A DNA stretch of 64,000 bases from positions 1 through 64,000 of the forward strand of contig NZ_VZRB01000022.1 in the NCBI RefSeq assembly GCF_008806595.1, given 5' to 3'. This document shows positions 23,301 to 30,836 of the stretch, piece after piece; position 1 is the first letter of the stretch, and each line of letters begins with the position of its first letter. Origin of the DNA: Streptomyces luteolifulvus. GTDB lineage: Bacteria; Actinomycetota; Actinomycetes; Streptomycetales; Streptomycetaceae. Both the position numbers and the translations under genes were made by a program. The notes under the pieces were generated by a model that was given only the letters and a program-made list of their open reading frames with translations, had not been told where the DNA came from and made no database searches.

Positions 23301-25336
23301 CGCTCCACGACGATGGTGCGGTCGTCGGGGACGTGGCCGCAGGCCTCGCGCTGCTCGTCCAGATAGGACAGGACGTTGTCCGCGGCCCAGGCGTCCAGTC
23401 CGGCGGCGAGCAGGCGCAGGCGGCCGTCCTCCTTGGGCAGCGAGCCGACCTCGCGCAGGAACGCGCCCACGGCACGGCCCAGTTCGAGCGGGCGGCCCAG
23501 TTGGTCGCCCTTCCAGAAGGGGAGCCTGCCGGGCACTCCCGGGGCGGGCGAGACCAGGACGCGGTCGCGTGTGATGTCCTCGATGCGCCAGGAGCTGGTG
23601 CCGAGCGTGAAGACGTCCCCCACACGGGACTCGTAGACCATCTCCTCGTCCAGCTCGCCGACCCGGCCGCCGCCCTTCTTGGGGTCGGCTCCGGCGAGGA
23701 AGACCCCGAACAGGCCCCGGTCCGGAATCGTGCCCCCGGAGGTGACGGCGAGGCGCTGTGCGCCGGGGCGGCCGGTGACCGTGCCGGTGACGCGGTCCCA
23801 CACCACGCGGGGACGCAGCTCCGCGAAGGCGTCGGACGGATATCGGCCGGCGAGCATGTCGAGGACCGCGGTGAACGCCGACTCGGGGAGCGAGGCGAAC
23901 GGGGCGGCGCGGCGGACGGTGGCGAGCAGGTCGTCGACCTGCCAGGTGTCCAGGGCCGTCATCGCGACGAGCTGCTGCGCCAGGACGTCCAGGGGGTTGG
24001 CGGGTATCTTCAGGGACTCGATGGAGCCGGTGCGCATCCGCTCGGTGACCACGGCGGCCTGCACGAGGTCACCGCGGTACTTCGGGAAGACCACGCCCGT
24101 GGAGACCGCGCCGACCTGGTGTCCCGCGCGGCCGACGCGCTGCAGGCCGGAGGCAACCGACGGCGGGGACTCCACCTGGACGACGAGGTCCACGGCACCC
24201 ATGTCGATGCCCAGCTCCAGGCTGGAGGTGGCGACCACGGCGGGCAGGCGGCCGGCCTTGAGGTCCTCCTCGACCAGGGCGCGCTGCTCCTTGGAGACCG
24301 AGCCGTGGTGGGCGCGCGCGATGACGGCCGGTGCGCCCTGGGCCGCTCCCGAGCCGCCCATGAGCTCGGCGGGGGCGTGGTGCTCGTCGAGGGGTTCGCC
24401 GGTGGCCCGCTCGTAGGCGATCTCGTTGAGCCGGTTGCACAGGCGCTCCGCGAGGCGGCGCGAGTTGGCGAACACGATCGTGGAGCGGTGGGCCTGGACG
24501 AGGTCCGCGATCCGCTCCTCGACGTGCGGCCAGATCGAGGGCCGCTCCGCCCCCTCGGTGCCGTCGGCGACCGGGGAGCCGCCCAGCTCTCCCATGTCCT
24601 CGACCGGGACGACGACCGAGAGGTCGAACTCCTTGCCGGATTCCGGCTGGACGATCTCCACCTTGCGGCGGGGGGAGAGATAGCGGGCGATCTCGTCGAC
24701 CGGGCGGACCGTCGCCGACAGGCCGATGCGCCGGGCCGGCTTCGGCAGGATCTCGTCGAGCCGCTCCAGGGAGAGTGCGAGGTGTGCGCCGCGCTTGGTG
24801 CCCGCGACCGCGTGCACCTCGTCGAGGATCACCGTCTCCACGCCGGTCAGCGCATCGCGCGTGGCCGACGTCAGCATCAGGAACAGGGATTCGGGGGTGG
24901 TGATCAGGATGTCCGGCGGCCGGGTGGCCAGGGCACGGCGCTCCGCGGCTGGGCTGTCGCCGGACCGGATGCCCACCTTCACCTCGGGCTCGGGCAGGCC
25001 CAGTCGCATGGATTCCTGACGGATGCCGGTCAGCGGGCTGCGCAGGTTGCGCTCGACGTCCACGGCCAGGGCCTTGAGCGGGGACACGTACAGAACGCGG
25101 CAGCGTTTCCTGGGATCGGCGGGCGGGGGTGTCGAGGCAAGCTGGTCGAGGGCGGCGAGGAAGGCGGCCAGGGTCTTGCCGGAGCCGGTGGGGGCGACCA
25201 CCAGGACGTCCGAGCCCTCTCCGATGGCCTGCCACGCGCCCGCCTGGGCCGCGGTGGGCGCGGAGAACGCCCCCGTGAACCAGCCGCGGGTCGCGGGGGA
25301 GAAGCCGTCGAGGGCTCGGTGTGCGGAGCTGACCAT
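20351..25336 (-). CDS. lhr: ATP-dependent helicase Lhr (large helicase-related)
   Basis: 1661 aa superfamily-2 helicase. Near the N-terminus are Walker A APTGSGKT (48-55), the DEVH box in ILDEVHAVAG and motif III in GLSAT. Two RecA folds, a winged-helix and the Lhr-core domains follow, then the long C-terminal domain typical of full-length Lhr. Lhr unwinds RNA:DNA hybrids 3' to 5' and is damage-inducible in mycobacteria. A Gly/Ser/Pro-rich insert with repeated SFGNPSHGFGxS-like units near residues 1420-1520 makes it longer than most (about 1520 aa). The ATG at 25336 lies 6 nt after the -10 box of a damage-type promoter, so the long upstream open frame is not used. Confidence 0.93.
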   Translation of the reverse strand: MVSSAHRALDGFSPATRGWFTGAFSAPTAAQAGAWQAIGEGSDVLVVAPTGSGKTLAAFLAALDQLASTPPPADPRKRCRVLYVSPLKALAVDVERNLRSPLTGIRQESMRLGLPEPEVKVGIRSGDSPAAERRALATRPPDILITTPESLFLMLTSATRDALTGVETVILDEVHAVAGTKRGAHLALSLERLDEILPKPARRIGLSATVRPVDEIARYLSPRRKVEIVQPESGKEFDLSVVVPVEDMGELGGSPVADGTEGAERPSIWPHVEERIADLVQAHRSTIVFANSRRLAERLCNRLNEIAYERATGEPLDEHHAPAELMGGSGAAQGAPAVIARAHHGSVSKEQRALVEEDLKAGRLPAVVATSSLELGIDMGAVDLVVQVESPPSVASGLQRVGRAGHQVGAVSTGVVFPKYRGDLVQAAVVTERMRTGSIESLKIPANPLDVLAQQLVAMTALDTWQVDDLLATVRRAAPFASLPESAFTAVLDMLAGRYPSDAFAELRPRVVWDRVTGTVTGRPGAQRLAVTSGGTIPDRGLFGVFLAGADPKKGGGRVGELDEEMVYESRVGDVFTLGTSSWRIEDITRDRVLVSPAPGVPGRLPFWKGDQLGRPLELGRAVGAFLREVGSLPKEDGRLRLLAAGLDAWAADNVLSYLDEQREACGHVPDDRTIVVERFRDEMGDWRVVVHSPFGAQVHAPWALALGAKLSERYGFDAQVMHADDGIVLRLPDADLLGLDLLDQEPRKAGTEYDAEQAPVGAADVVFDKGEVDQVVTDQVGSSALFASRFRECAARALLLPRRNPGKRTPLWQQRQRASQLLQVASEFGSFPIVLEAVRECLQDVFDVPGLVELMGDLESRKVRLVEVTTPEPSPFARSLLFGYVAQFLYEGDSPLAERRAAALSLDSRLLAELLGQAELRELLDAEVLTELERELQWLTEDRRVKDAEGVADLLRLIGPLTDAELAERGAEPQWARELASARRTIRVRIAGADHWAAIEDAGRLRDALGTALPVGVPEAFMEPVKDPLGDLLARHARTHGPFTSATAAARFGLGVAVTEGALQRLAASGRVVQGEFHPAGIGQEWCDAAVLRRLRRRSLAALRHELEPVPLAALAQFLPQWQHIGKGHGLRGIDGLVRAVEQLQGASVPASALEKLVLPSRVAHFTPAMLDELTAAGEVVWAGAGALPGKDGWISLYLADAAPLLLPPPHPLELTALHQSVLDALSGGYGLFFRQIADQVRATTHPEATDPQLADAVWDLAWSGRLTNDTLAPLRSLLGSGRTAGSTAHRAKRTIPRGRYGSLTAAARPASRSGPPTVAGRWSLLPEREADTTVRAHALARTLLDRHGVVTRGAVSAEGVEGGFSATYRILSAFEESGQARRGYVVEGLGAAQFAMDGAVDRLRAVANARDRGEPLPAPGFGDTSGSFESASHSFGNPSHGFGASAAPPDGSGSAHPFAPGPDTDTDFGSAADVDWTADLGPADTSGTDSGSRRPDGSRPSSGPGFVPQGGPGFTPAFAGRTRPPASARSVVLAAADPANAYGAALPWPEPPTGAGHKPGRKAGSLVVLVDGELTLYMERGGRTLLAWPASPDDADGTATDDPRLRAAAEALAAAAQAGSLGTVTVERVNGVSALTSPIGTLLEGAGFIATPRGLRLRA

Positions 25337-25342
25337 GCGTCC

Positions 25343-25365
25343 ATCCTGCACCCGCGCACTGACAA
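25343..25365 (-). promoter_or_regulatory. RecA-independent damage-type promoter of lhr
   Basis: Minus strand TTGTCAGTG (25357-25365), 8 nt, CAGGAT (25343-25348), then 6 nt to the ATG. The first element matches the RecA-NDp consensus perfectly. The -10 has the key A2 and T6. Confidence 0.65.
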
Positions 25366-25429
25366 CGGCTCTGACCTGCGGGGATGATGTGCGCCTCCGG
25401 ACGCGGGCGCCGTGACGGAGAATGACTGC

Positions 25430-26395
25430 ATGACGGGGTCGGGCACGGAGCGGGCGCGGCACTGGCAGTACGAGGAACTGCCGGGTGTCGATCTGCTGCG
25501 GGCCCGGTACGTCCGCAAGACGTTCGTGCGGCACACCCACGAGAACTTCGTGATCGCCGCCATCGCCGACGGCGTCGAGGTCTTCGGTCACCGCGGAGTC
25601 GACCAGTACGCCGGGGCGGGGGCGCTCGCGCTGGTCAATCCGGACACCCCGCACACCGGGCGGGCCGGCACCCCCGAGGGCTGGCGGTACGGGGCCGTGT
25701 ATCCCTCGCCGGAGGTCGTGGCCGAGATCGCCGCCGAGACCACCGCGATCCGGGGGACGCCGGGATTCCTCAGCCCGGTGCTCGACGATCCGTACGCGGT
25801 GGACCTGGTGCACCAGGTGCTGCGGGCCGCGGACGAGGGCAACGCGCTGGCCGCCGACACGTTGCTGCGGGTCGCCGTGACCAGGCTGCTCCGGCTCAAC
25901 GGCGGGCCGCTTCCGCAGCGGGAGGTACGGACCGCCGGAGCGCGGATCGCCGCACGCGCGCGTGCCGTGCTGGAGGAACGCATGGCCGAGCCGCCCACGC
26001 TGGAGAGGCTCGCCCTCGACCTCGGGACGAGCCCGTTCGCGTTGCTGCGGGCCTTCCGGGACGCCTACGGCATGCCGCCGCACACGTGGCTGACGGATGC
26101 CCGGGTGCGCCGGGCACGGCGGCTGCTGGATGCGGGGACGGCGCCCGCGGAGGCGGCCGTCGCCGTGGGGTTCACCGACCAGCCGCACCTCAACCGGCAC
26201 TTCACCCGGATCGTCGGAGTGCCTCCCGGGTCGTACCAGCGCGAGCGCAAGAACGTACAAGACGTGCGCGGGCGGCTGCTCGTACCGTCCGACGCGTGGC
26301 AGAACAGACAGCTCTCGCAGACATACGCGCCGACGACGGAGGAAGGCCGGACGCCGCGGTCGTACGCGACGCCCTTGGAGTCGGGGTCGCCGTAG
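25430..26395 (+). CDS. AraC-family transcriptional regulator
   Basis: 321 aa. The N-terminal cupin-type AraC-binding domain (HTHENFVIAAIADGVE, then NPDTPHTGRAGTPEGW) is followed by a two-helix-turn-helix AraC DNA-binding domain (about 185-285; LALDLGTSPFALLRAFRDAY and VAVGFTDQPHLNRHFTRIVG). It sits directly upstream of azlCD and is likely their regulator. The ATG at 25430 has GGAG upstream; GTG 25412 is an alternative. The last about 100 nt overlap the start of azlC in another frame, giving an unusual tail of about 40 aa after the HTH. Confidence 0.88.
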   Translation: MTGSGTERARHWQYEELPGVDLLRARYVRKTFVRHTHENFVIAAIADGVEVFGHRGVDQYAGAGALALVNPDTPHTGRAGTPEGWRYGAVYPSPEVVAEIAAETTAIRGTPGFLSPVLDDPYAVDLVHQVLRAADEGNALAADTLLRVAVTRLLRLNGGPLPQREVRTAGARIAARARAVLEERMAEPPTLERLALDLGTSPFALLRAFRDAYGMPPHTWLTDARVRRARRLLDAGTAPAEAAVAVGFTDQPHLNRHFTRIVGVPPGSYQRERKNVQDVRGRLLVPSDAWQNRQLSQTYAPTTEEGRTPRSYATPLESGSP

Positions 26396-27084
26396 GACTG
26401 TCGGGGTTCGCCTTCGGGGTGACCTCGGCCGGCAGTGGCCTCACGCTGCTGCAGACCTGTGCGCTGAGCCTCCTGGTGTTCACCGGCGCGTCCCAGTTCG
26501 CCCTCGTGGGGGCGCTCGCGGCCGGTGGCAACCCGCTCACGGCGGCCGCCGGCGCCTTCTTCCTGGGAGTGCGCAACGCGTTCTACGGGCTGCGTCTGTC
26601 GCAGTTGCTGGCCCTCCCGCGCGCGGTGCGGCCGTTCGCCGCCCAGTGGGTCATCGACGAGACCACGGCCGTCGCGCTGGCACAGCCCACCCGGCGCAGC
26701 GCACGCATCGGCTTCGCCGTGACGGGGCTCAGCCTCTACCTGCTGTGGAACCTCACCACACTGCTCGGTGCACTGGGGGCCGAGGCCATCGGGGACACCG
26801 AGGCATGGGGCCTCGACGCGGCCGGGCCCGCCGTGTTCCTCGCGCTGCTCGCGCCGATGCTGAAGACCACGACCGAGCGGGCCGTGGCGGCCCTCGCCGT
26901 TGTGCTGGGGCTCGGTCTGCTGCCCGTCCTGCCCGCCGGGGTGCCCGTCCTGGTGGCCGCGCTCGCGGCTCCGGCCGTCCTGTGGGCCCAGGGCCGCCGC
27001 AGGGGCGGGACACGGACACATGACGGCGTACAGGACACACACCCGGACGCGTACGCGCAGGACACACCAGAGGAAGACCGTTGA
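26296..27084 (+). CDS. azlC: AzlC-family branched-chain amino-acid exporter subunit
   Basis: 262 aa polytopic membrane protein of the AzlC (LIV-E) family. Signature stretches are VGLSGFAFGVTSAG, FTGASQFALVGALAAG and FFLGVRNAFYGLRLSQ. It pairs with AzlD to export branched-chain amino acids or analogues. The GTG at 26296 is the only in-frame start before the conserved region. It lacks a clear ribosome site and lies inside the araC-type gene, so translation is probably coupled. The stop overlaps the azlD start (TTGA). Confidence 0.85.
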   Translation: MAEQTALADIRADDGGRPDAAVVRDALGVGVAVGLSGFAFGVTSAGSGLTLLQTCALSLLVFTGASQFALVGALAAGGNPLTAAAGAFFLGVRNAFYGLRLSQLLALPRAVRPFAAQWVIDETTAVALAQPTRRSARIGFAVTGLSLYLLWNLTTLLGALGAEAIGDTEAWGLDAAGPAVFLALLAPMLKTTTERAVAALAVVLGLGLLPVLPAGVPVLVAALAAPAVLWAQGRRRGGTRTHDGVQDTHPDAYAQDTPEEDR

Positions 27085-27389
27085 ACACCTGGATCGCGAT
27101 CGGTGCGACCGCCCTCGGTTGCTACGCCGTCAAGCTCGCCGGCCTGATGGTGCCCGCGGGCGCCCTGGAGCGGCCTCTGGTCAGGCGGCTGGCCGCCCTG
27201 CTGCCCGTGGCCCTCCTCGCCGCGCTCACGGCCCAGCAGACCTTCGCCGACGGGCGTGCGCTCGTGCTCGACGCACGGGCCGCGGGGCTTGCCGCGGCCG
27301 CCGTGGCGCTGGTCCTGAGGGCGCCGTTCCTGCTCGTCGTCGCGACCGCGGTCCTTGTCACGGCCGGGGTACGGGCCATCGCGGGCTGA
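27081..27389 (+). CDS. azlD: AzlD-family transporter subunit
   Basis: 102 aa with three to four hydrophobic segments, the standard AzlD size and topology. TTG start at 27081 with AGGAAGA upstream, overlapping azlC by 4 nt. It is the small partner of the branched-chain amino-acid exporter. It ends 8 nt before the convergent gene at 27398, with no space for a separate terminator. Confidence 0.87.
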   Translation: MNTWIAIGATALGCYAVKLAGLMVPAGALERPLVRRLAALLPVALLAALTAQQTFADGRALVLDARAAGLAAAAVALVLRAPFLLVVATAVLVTAGVRAIAG

Positions 27390-27397
27390 CCCCGCGG

Positions 27398-28342
27398 TCA
27401 CCCCAGGAAGCGGCCGTACGCCCGCAGCGTGCGCAGGGCCCCGATGGTCACGACGGGACGTGCCTCCAGGGCGGTGCCCGGGGCCCACTGGCGCCAGCGG
27501 ATCGGCCAGCCGCCGTCCTCCCGCTGCTCGCTCGCGAGGAAGTCCAGGGAACGTGCCATCTCGTCGTCCGTGAACCACGCGCGCGCGAGGGAGCCCGGCG
27601 TCCGCGCGTAGTCGTGCGGGAAGTGGTGCTCGCCGGGGGCGTAGCCGGGCGCGACCGGATACGCGTCGAGGCGGTCCGGTTCCAGCGCCGCGAGCCGGTG
27701 CCGGCGCACCAGCACGCCGAGCCGGTGGGCGGCCGCTTCCGCGCGCGGGCGGTCGGGTGCGTAGTCCAGGAAGGCCACGGCGGCCTCGATCTCGTAGGGG
27801 TGCGACTCCTCCAGGTGCTCGACCCTGTGCCAGCAGAAGTCCGTGGCCCGGAACAGCCAGGCGTGCCACACCTCGTTGCGGTGCAGCAGACCGACGACCG
27901 GCCCGGTGGCCAGGAGTTCGCTCGGCGGGTCGTCCACGATCGGGATGAACGGTGCCGCCGGGTAGCCGCGCTGGCTGGGGTGGATCGCCGGCAGGGCACC
28001 GTCCGCGGTGGACACGGAGGTCAGATAGCGGCACACGCGTTCCACCCGCTGTCCGCCGCAGCGTCCGACGGCGTCCAGGACCCGCAGGGCGTGAGAGGTG
28101 TGCAGCGGCTGGCTGACCAGGCCGCGCAGATCGGGCTCCAGCGCATGGCCGTACCCGCCGTCCTCGTTGAGATAGGCGTCGAGCGCGGTCTCCACCGGAT
28201 CGGCGCCGCCGTTCAGGAAGTGGTACGCGAACAGCCGCTGCTCGAGCACGCGCGCGGTGAGCCAGACGAAGTGCTCGGCCCGGAACAGCGGGGACTGCGC
28301 CGGGGGCGTCGGGGAGAGCGGGGAAGCTCCTGTTTCGGCCAT
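27398..28342 (-). CDS. Conserved protein with alpha/alpha-toroid (terpenoid-cyclase-like) features
   Basis: 314 aa, no signal peptide. Repeated segments such as LDAYLNEDGGYGHALEPDL and LDFLASEQREDGGWPIRW resemble QW-type repeats of squalene/prenyl-cyclase toroid folds, but no DxDD catalytic motif is visible. Conserved in Streptomyces near recA as far as I recall; the function is unknown. The start at 28342 is the natural ATG. Confidence 0.75.
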   Translation of the reverse strand: MAETGASPLSPTPPAQSPLFRAEHFVWLTARVLEQRLFAYHFLNGGADPVETALDAYLNEDGGYGHALEPDLRGLVSQPLHTSHALRVLDAVGRCGGQRVERVCRYLTSVSTADGALPAIHPSQRGYPAAPFIPIVDDPPSELLATGPVVGLLHRNEVWHAWLFRATDFCWHRVEHLEESHPYEIEAAVAFLDYAPDRPRAEAAAHRLGVLVRRHRLAALEPDRLDAYPVAPGYAPGEHHFPHDYARTPGSLARAWFTDDEMARSLDFLASEQREDGGWPIRWRQWAPGTALEARPVVTIGALRTLRAYGRFLG

Positions 28343-28421
28343 GGATCAGACCGTAGGGGGGAAAGAGGTCCCGGCGAGGGGTCCCGGCTCAGGCCCACTC
28401 TCAGGGCGGGATACTGAGGGC

Positions 28422-28616
28422 ATGCGGTTGACGGTCTTCTGGCAGCGGATGGCGGAACACTTCGGTCCGGGCTACGCCGACACCTTCGCGCGCGACCATG
28501 TGATGGCGGAGCTCGGCGGCCGGACGGTGCACGAGGCGCTGGACGCCGGCTGGGAGGCGAAGGACGTCTGGCGGGTGGTCTGCACGGTCATGAACGTTCC
28601 CGGGGAAAAGCGCTGA
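28422..28616 (+). CDS. DUF3046 small protein
   Basis: 64 aa, matching the actinobacterial DUF3046 family (MRLTVFWQRMAEHFGPGYAD, ending VVCTVMNVPGEKR) usually found just upstream of recA. The function is unknown. The ATG at 28422 lies 6 nt after GATACT (28410-28415), so it may be leaderless. GAGGG lies too close to serve as a normal ribosome site. Confidence 0.85.
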   Translation: MRLTVFWQRMAEHFGPGYADTFARDHVMAELGGRTVHEALDAGWEAKDVWRVVCTVMNVPGEKR

Positions 28617-28647
28617 TCGGTCACGAAGATCGCAGGACCGGGGCTGA

Positions 28648-28670
28648 TTGTCGGATGTGTGGGCGAGACT
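28648..28670 (+). promoter_or_regulatory. RecA-independent damage-type promoter, AI-2E gene
   Basis: TTGTCGGAT (28648-28656), 8 nt, GAGACT (28665-28670), then 6 nt to GTG 28677. TTGTCR and the spacing fit the RecA-NDp consensus; the following GTG is replaced by GAT, so the match is partial. Confidence 0.4.
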
Positions 28671-28676
28671 TGCACC

Positions 28677-29915
28677 GTGGCATCCACTGACGACTCCGGG
28701 CAGGCAGCGCAGCACACATCTCCGATCGGCACGACGCCGCCCGCCGGGCCCCCGGCCGGGCCGAACGCCGGCATGCCGCGCTGGCTGCCGCGCGCCATGG
28801 TGCTCGCGCTCGCGCTCATAGCCGTGTTCCAGCTGGGCAGCTGGGTCTTCCACGAGCTCACCGGCCTGCTGATCAACATCCTGATCGCGTTCTTCCTGGC
28901 GCTCGCCATCGAGCCCGCGGTGAGCTGGATGGCCTCACGCGGCATGCGCCGAGGGCTGGCCACCGGCCTGGTCTTCCTCACGGTGATGATCGTGGCAGCG
29001 GGCTTCGTCACCCTCCTCGGCTCCATGCTCGCGGGCCAGATCATCAAGATCGTCGAGGATTTCCCGAACTACCTCGACTCCGTCATCAACTGGATCAACA
29101 CCCACTTCAACACCGACCTGAAACGGGTGGACGTCCAGGAGGGCCTGCTCCGCTCGGACTGGCTGCGCAACTACGTCAGGAACAGCGCCACCGGCGTCCT
29201 GGACGTGTCCGCCCAGGTCCTAGGAGGACTCTTCCAGCTGCTGACGATCACGCTGTTCTCGTTCTACTTCGCCGCAGACGGCCCACGGCTGCGGCGGGCG
29301 ATCTGCTCGGTCCTGCCGCCCGCGAAGCAGGCCGAGGTGCTGCGCGCGTGGGAGATCGCCGTGAACAAGACCGGCGGTTACCTCTACTCGCGCGGCCTGA
29401 TGGCGCTCGTCTCCGGAGTGGCGCACTACATCCTGCTGGAATTCCTGGGTGTGCCCTACGCGCCCGTGCTCGCTGTCTGGGTGGGGCTGGTGTCGCAGTT
29501 CATCCCCACCATCGGCACGTACCTTGCGGGCGCCCTGCCGATGCTGATCGCCTTCACGGTCGACCCCTGGTACGCGCTGTGGGTGCTGATCTTCGTCGTG
29601 ATCTACCAGCAGTTCGAGAACTATGTGCTGCAGCCCAAGCTCACCTCCAAGACCGTCGACATCCATCCCGCGGTCGCCTTCGGCTCGGTCGTCGCGGGGA
29701 CCGCCCTCCTCGGCGCCGTCGGCGCGCTGATAGCCATCCCGGCCGTCGCCACGCTGCAGGCTTTCCTGGGGGCGTACGTGAAGCGGTACGCCGTCACCGA
29801 CGACCCCCGCGTCCACGGCCACCGCCGAGGCACATCGGGGTCCGGCCTGTTCACGCGCGCGTGGATGCTGTGGGCACGGCGGCCGGGTGTGAAGCAGCCC
29901 GAAGAGGACTCCTGA
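28677..29915 (+). CDS. AI-2E family transporter
   Basis: 412 aa. A disordered Pro/Gly N-terminus is followed by about seven membrane segments and the family signature (VSQFIPTIGTYLAGALPMLI, then VIYQQFENYVLQPKL). Members are bacterial permeases of uncertain substrate; some export AI-2 and others Na+ or unknown compounds. The GTG at 28677 is favoured by the promoter position (leaderless). GTG 28659 in the same frame would fall inside the promoter. Confidence 0.88.
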   Translation: MASTDDSGQAAQHTSPIGTTPPAGPPAGPNAGMPRWLPRAMVLALALIAVFQLGSWVFHELTGLLINILIAFFLALAIEPAVSWMASRGMRRGLATGLVFLTVMIVAAGFVTLLGSMLAGQIIKIVEDFPNYLDSVINWINTHFNTDLKRVDVQEGLLRSDWLRNYVRNSATGVLDVSAQVLGGLFQLLTITLFSFYFAADGPRLRRAICSVLPPAKQAEVLRAWEIAVNKTGGYLYSRGLMALVSGVAHYILLEFLGVPYAPVLAVWVGLVSQFIPTIGTYLAGALPMLIAFTVDPWYALWVLIFVVIYQQFENYVLQPKLTSKTVDIHPAVAFGSVVAGTALLGAVGALIAIPAVATLQAFLGAYVKRYAVTDDPRVHGHRRGTSGSGLFTRAWMLWARRPGVKQPEEDS

Positions 29916-29927
29916 CGAGCGGTCCGA

Positions 29928-30345
29928 TCAGTACGTGAGCACGGCGCGCCGTCGGCGCCCCTCACGATCCGCCGTTGGACTGCCGCCGACCAAGGCGTAC
30001 GGGACAGCAGCCAGGCCGGCGCGGGCAGGACCAGGACGGCATGCAGGCTCACGCCGTGCAGTGGCTTGAGCGGGGCGGCCGAGTGGTAGGCCGTTTCCTG
30101 ATGGCCGGTGCGGACGAGCACCACGCGCGATCATCGCGGTGCCCGAGGCCGGCCCCACCAGCAGGATCGCGAAGCCGGACCGCACCGCGAGCGCCATTCC
30201 TTCGGGACCCGCTGGCCGAACACGGCGAGCAGCACCACGAGCACGCCGTCGCCCACCGCGAGCGTCATGGACACCGCGGTGTCGAAGGCGGACTCCATGT
30301 CGAGATGCGAGGGCACCCGGCGCCAGGCCTGGAGGGTGCGCTCGG
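29928..30345 (-). pseudogene. Frame-broken integral membrane protein gene
   Basis: Minus-strand coding is visible in alternating frames. One frame gives SAFDTAVSMTLAVGDGVLVV and LLAVFGQRVPK. At about 30197-30203 the sense moves to the next frame (GMALAVRSGFAILLVGPASG, then TAMIARG). At about 30125 it returns to the first frame (VVLVRTGHQETAYH, then LKPLHGVSLHAVLVLPAPAW). Joined, these read as one hydrophobic protein, so two compensating one-base indels are likely. The shifted stretch is about 25 codons, and the original frame has a TGA at 30131-30133. The product is unrecognised, and the true 5' end cannot be placed. Either a decayed gene or sequence errors. Confidence 0.6.
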
Positions 30346-30646
30346 AACCGCCGGCGCGGCCAGCGCGGTCTGCGTCCTGTTGACTGTGCCGGCCTTCATC
30401 GACCAGTTGTTGCTGCGCGCAGACGGGCCGGCCTACTGCCGTGGAGGAACCACGCCCGTCAGGGCCAGATATCAGCGACCGGATTCGAGCAGCTGAACGC
30501 GAGTCTCCCGCCCGGCAAGCAGACCGAGTTGAAGGAGCTCCGGACGGAGGAATCGTCCGGATCCCTGGGACCGAGCCGTGGCGGACTCGCTCGACCACCG
30601 TCACAGGACAGCGCGGACGTAGTCTCGGAGGTGCCGCGTGGTGCGC

Positions 30647-30679
30647 TTGACATGAAAATCGAACATCCATTCTTATGGA
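30647..30679 (+). promoter_or_regulatory. recA upstream promoter with LexA-like (SOS) box
   Basis: TTGACA (30647-30652) is followed by GAAC-ATCC-ATTC (30661-30672), one mismatch from the actinobacterial LexA box GAAC-N4-GTTC. The -10 is unclear (CATTCT or ATTCTT at about 30668-30674). LexA bound here would cover the promoter. The same GAACATCCATTC element is, as I recall, reported upstream of other Streptomyces recA genes. Confidence 0.7.
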
Positions 30680-30738
30680 AGCTCCGGCGAGGTCGGCGAC
30701 GGCCGTTTCACCACGGTTTCGATGGAGAAGTGCCCGAG

Positions 30739-30747
30739 TTATCCACA
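30739..30747 (+). promoter_or_regulatory. DnaA-box match in the recA leader
   Basis: TTATCCACA is a perfect match to the classic DnaA 9-mer and fits the Streptomyces consensus. It is single, between the two recA promoters. Confidence 0.4.
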
Positions 30748-30770
30748 GGCCGGACGGGCGTCGGGGCGCA

Positions 30771-30793
30771 TTGTCAGTGGCAGGCGTTAGCGT
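30771..30793 (+). promoter_or_regulatory. recA RecA-independent damage promoter
   Basis: TTGTCAGTG (30771-30779), 8 nt, TAGCGT (30788-30793). A perfect match to the RecA-NDp consensus that PafBC uses in mycobacteria. The expected start is about 37 nt before the recA ATG. recA therefore has LexA-type and LexA-independent control in series. Confidence 0.75.
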
Positions 30794-30836
30794 CTTTGAC
30801 GTGAAGCGATCGACTCAAGCAAACCGGGTGGAACCC

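Noticed and set aside
20354..26260. Very long open frames upstream of lhr and across the SDR/nei region (up to 1969 codons)
   Set aside because: High GC keeps antisense and extended frames open. The lhr promoter ends 6 nt before ATG 25336 and the upstream part has no protein-like composition.
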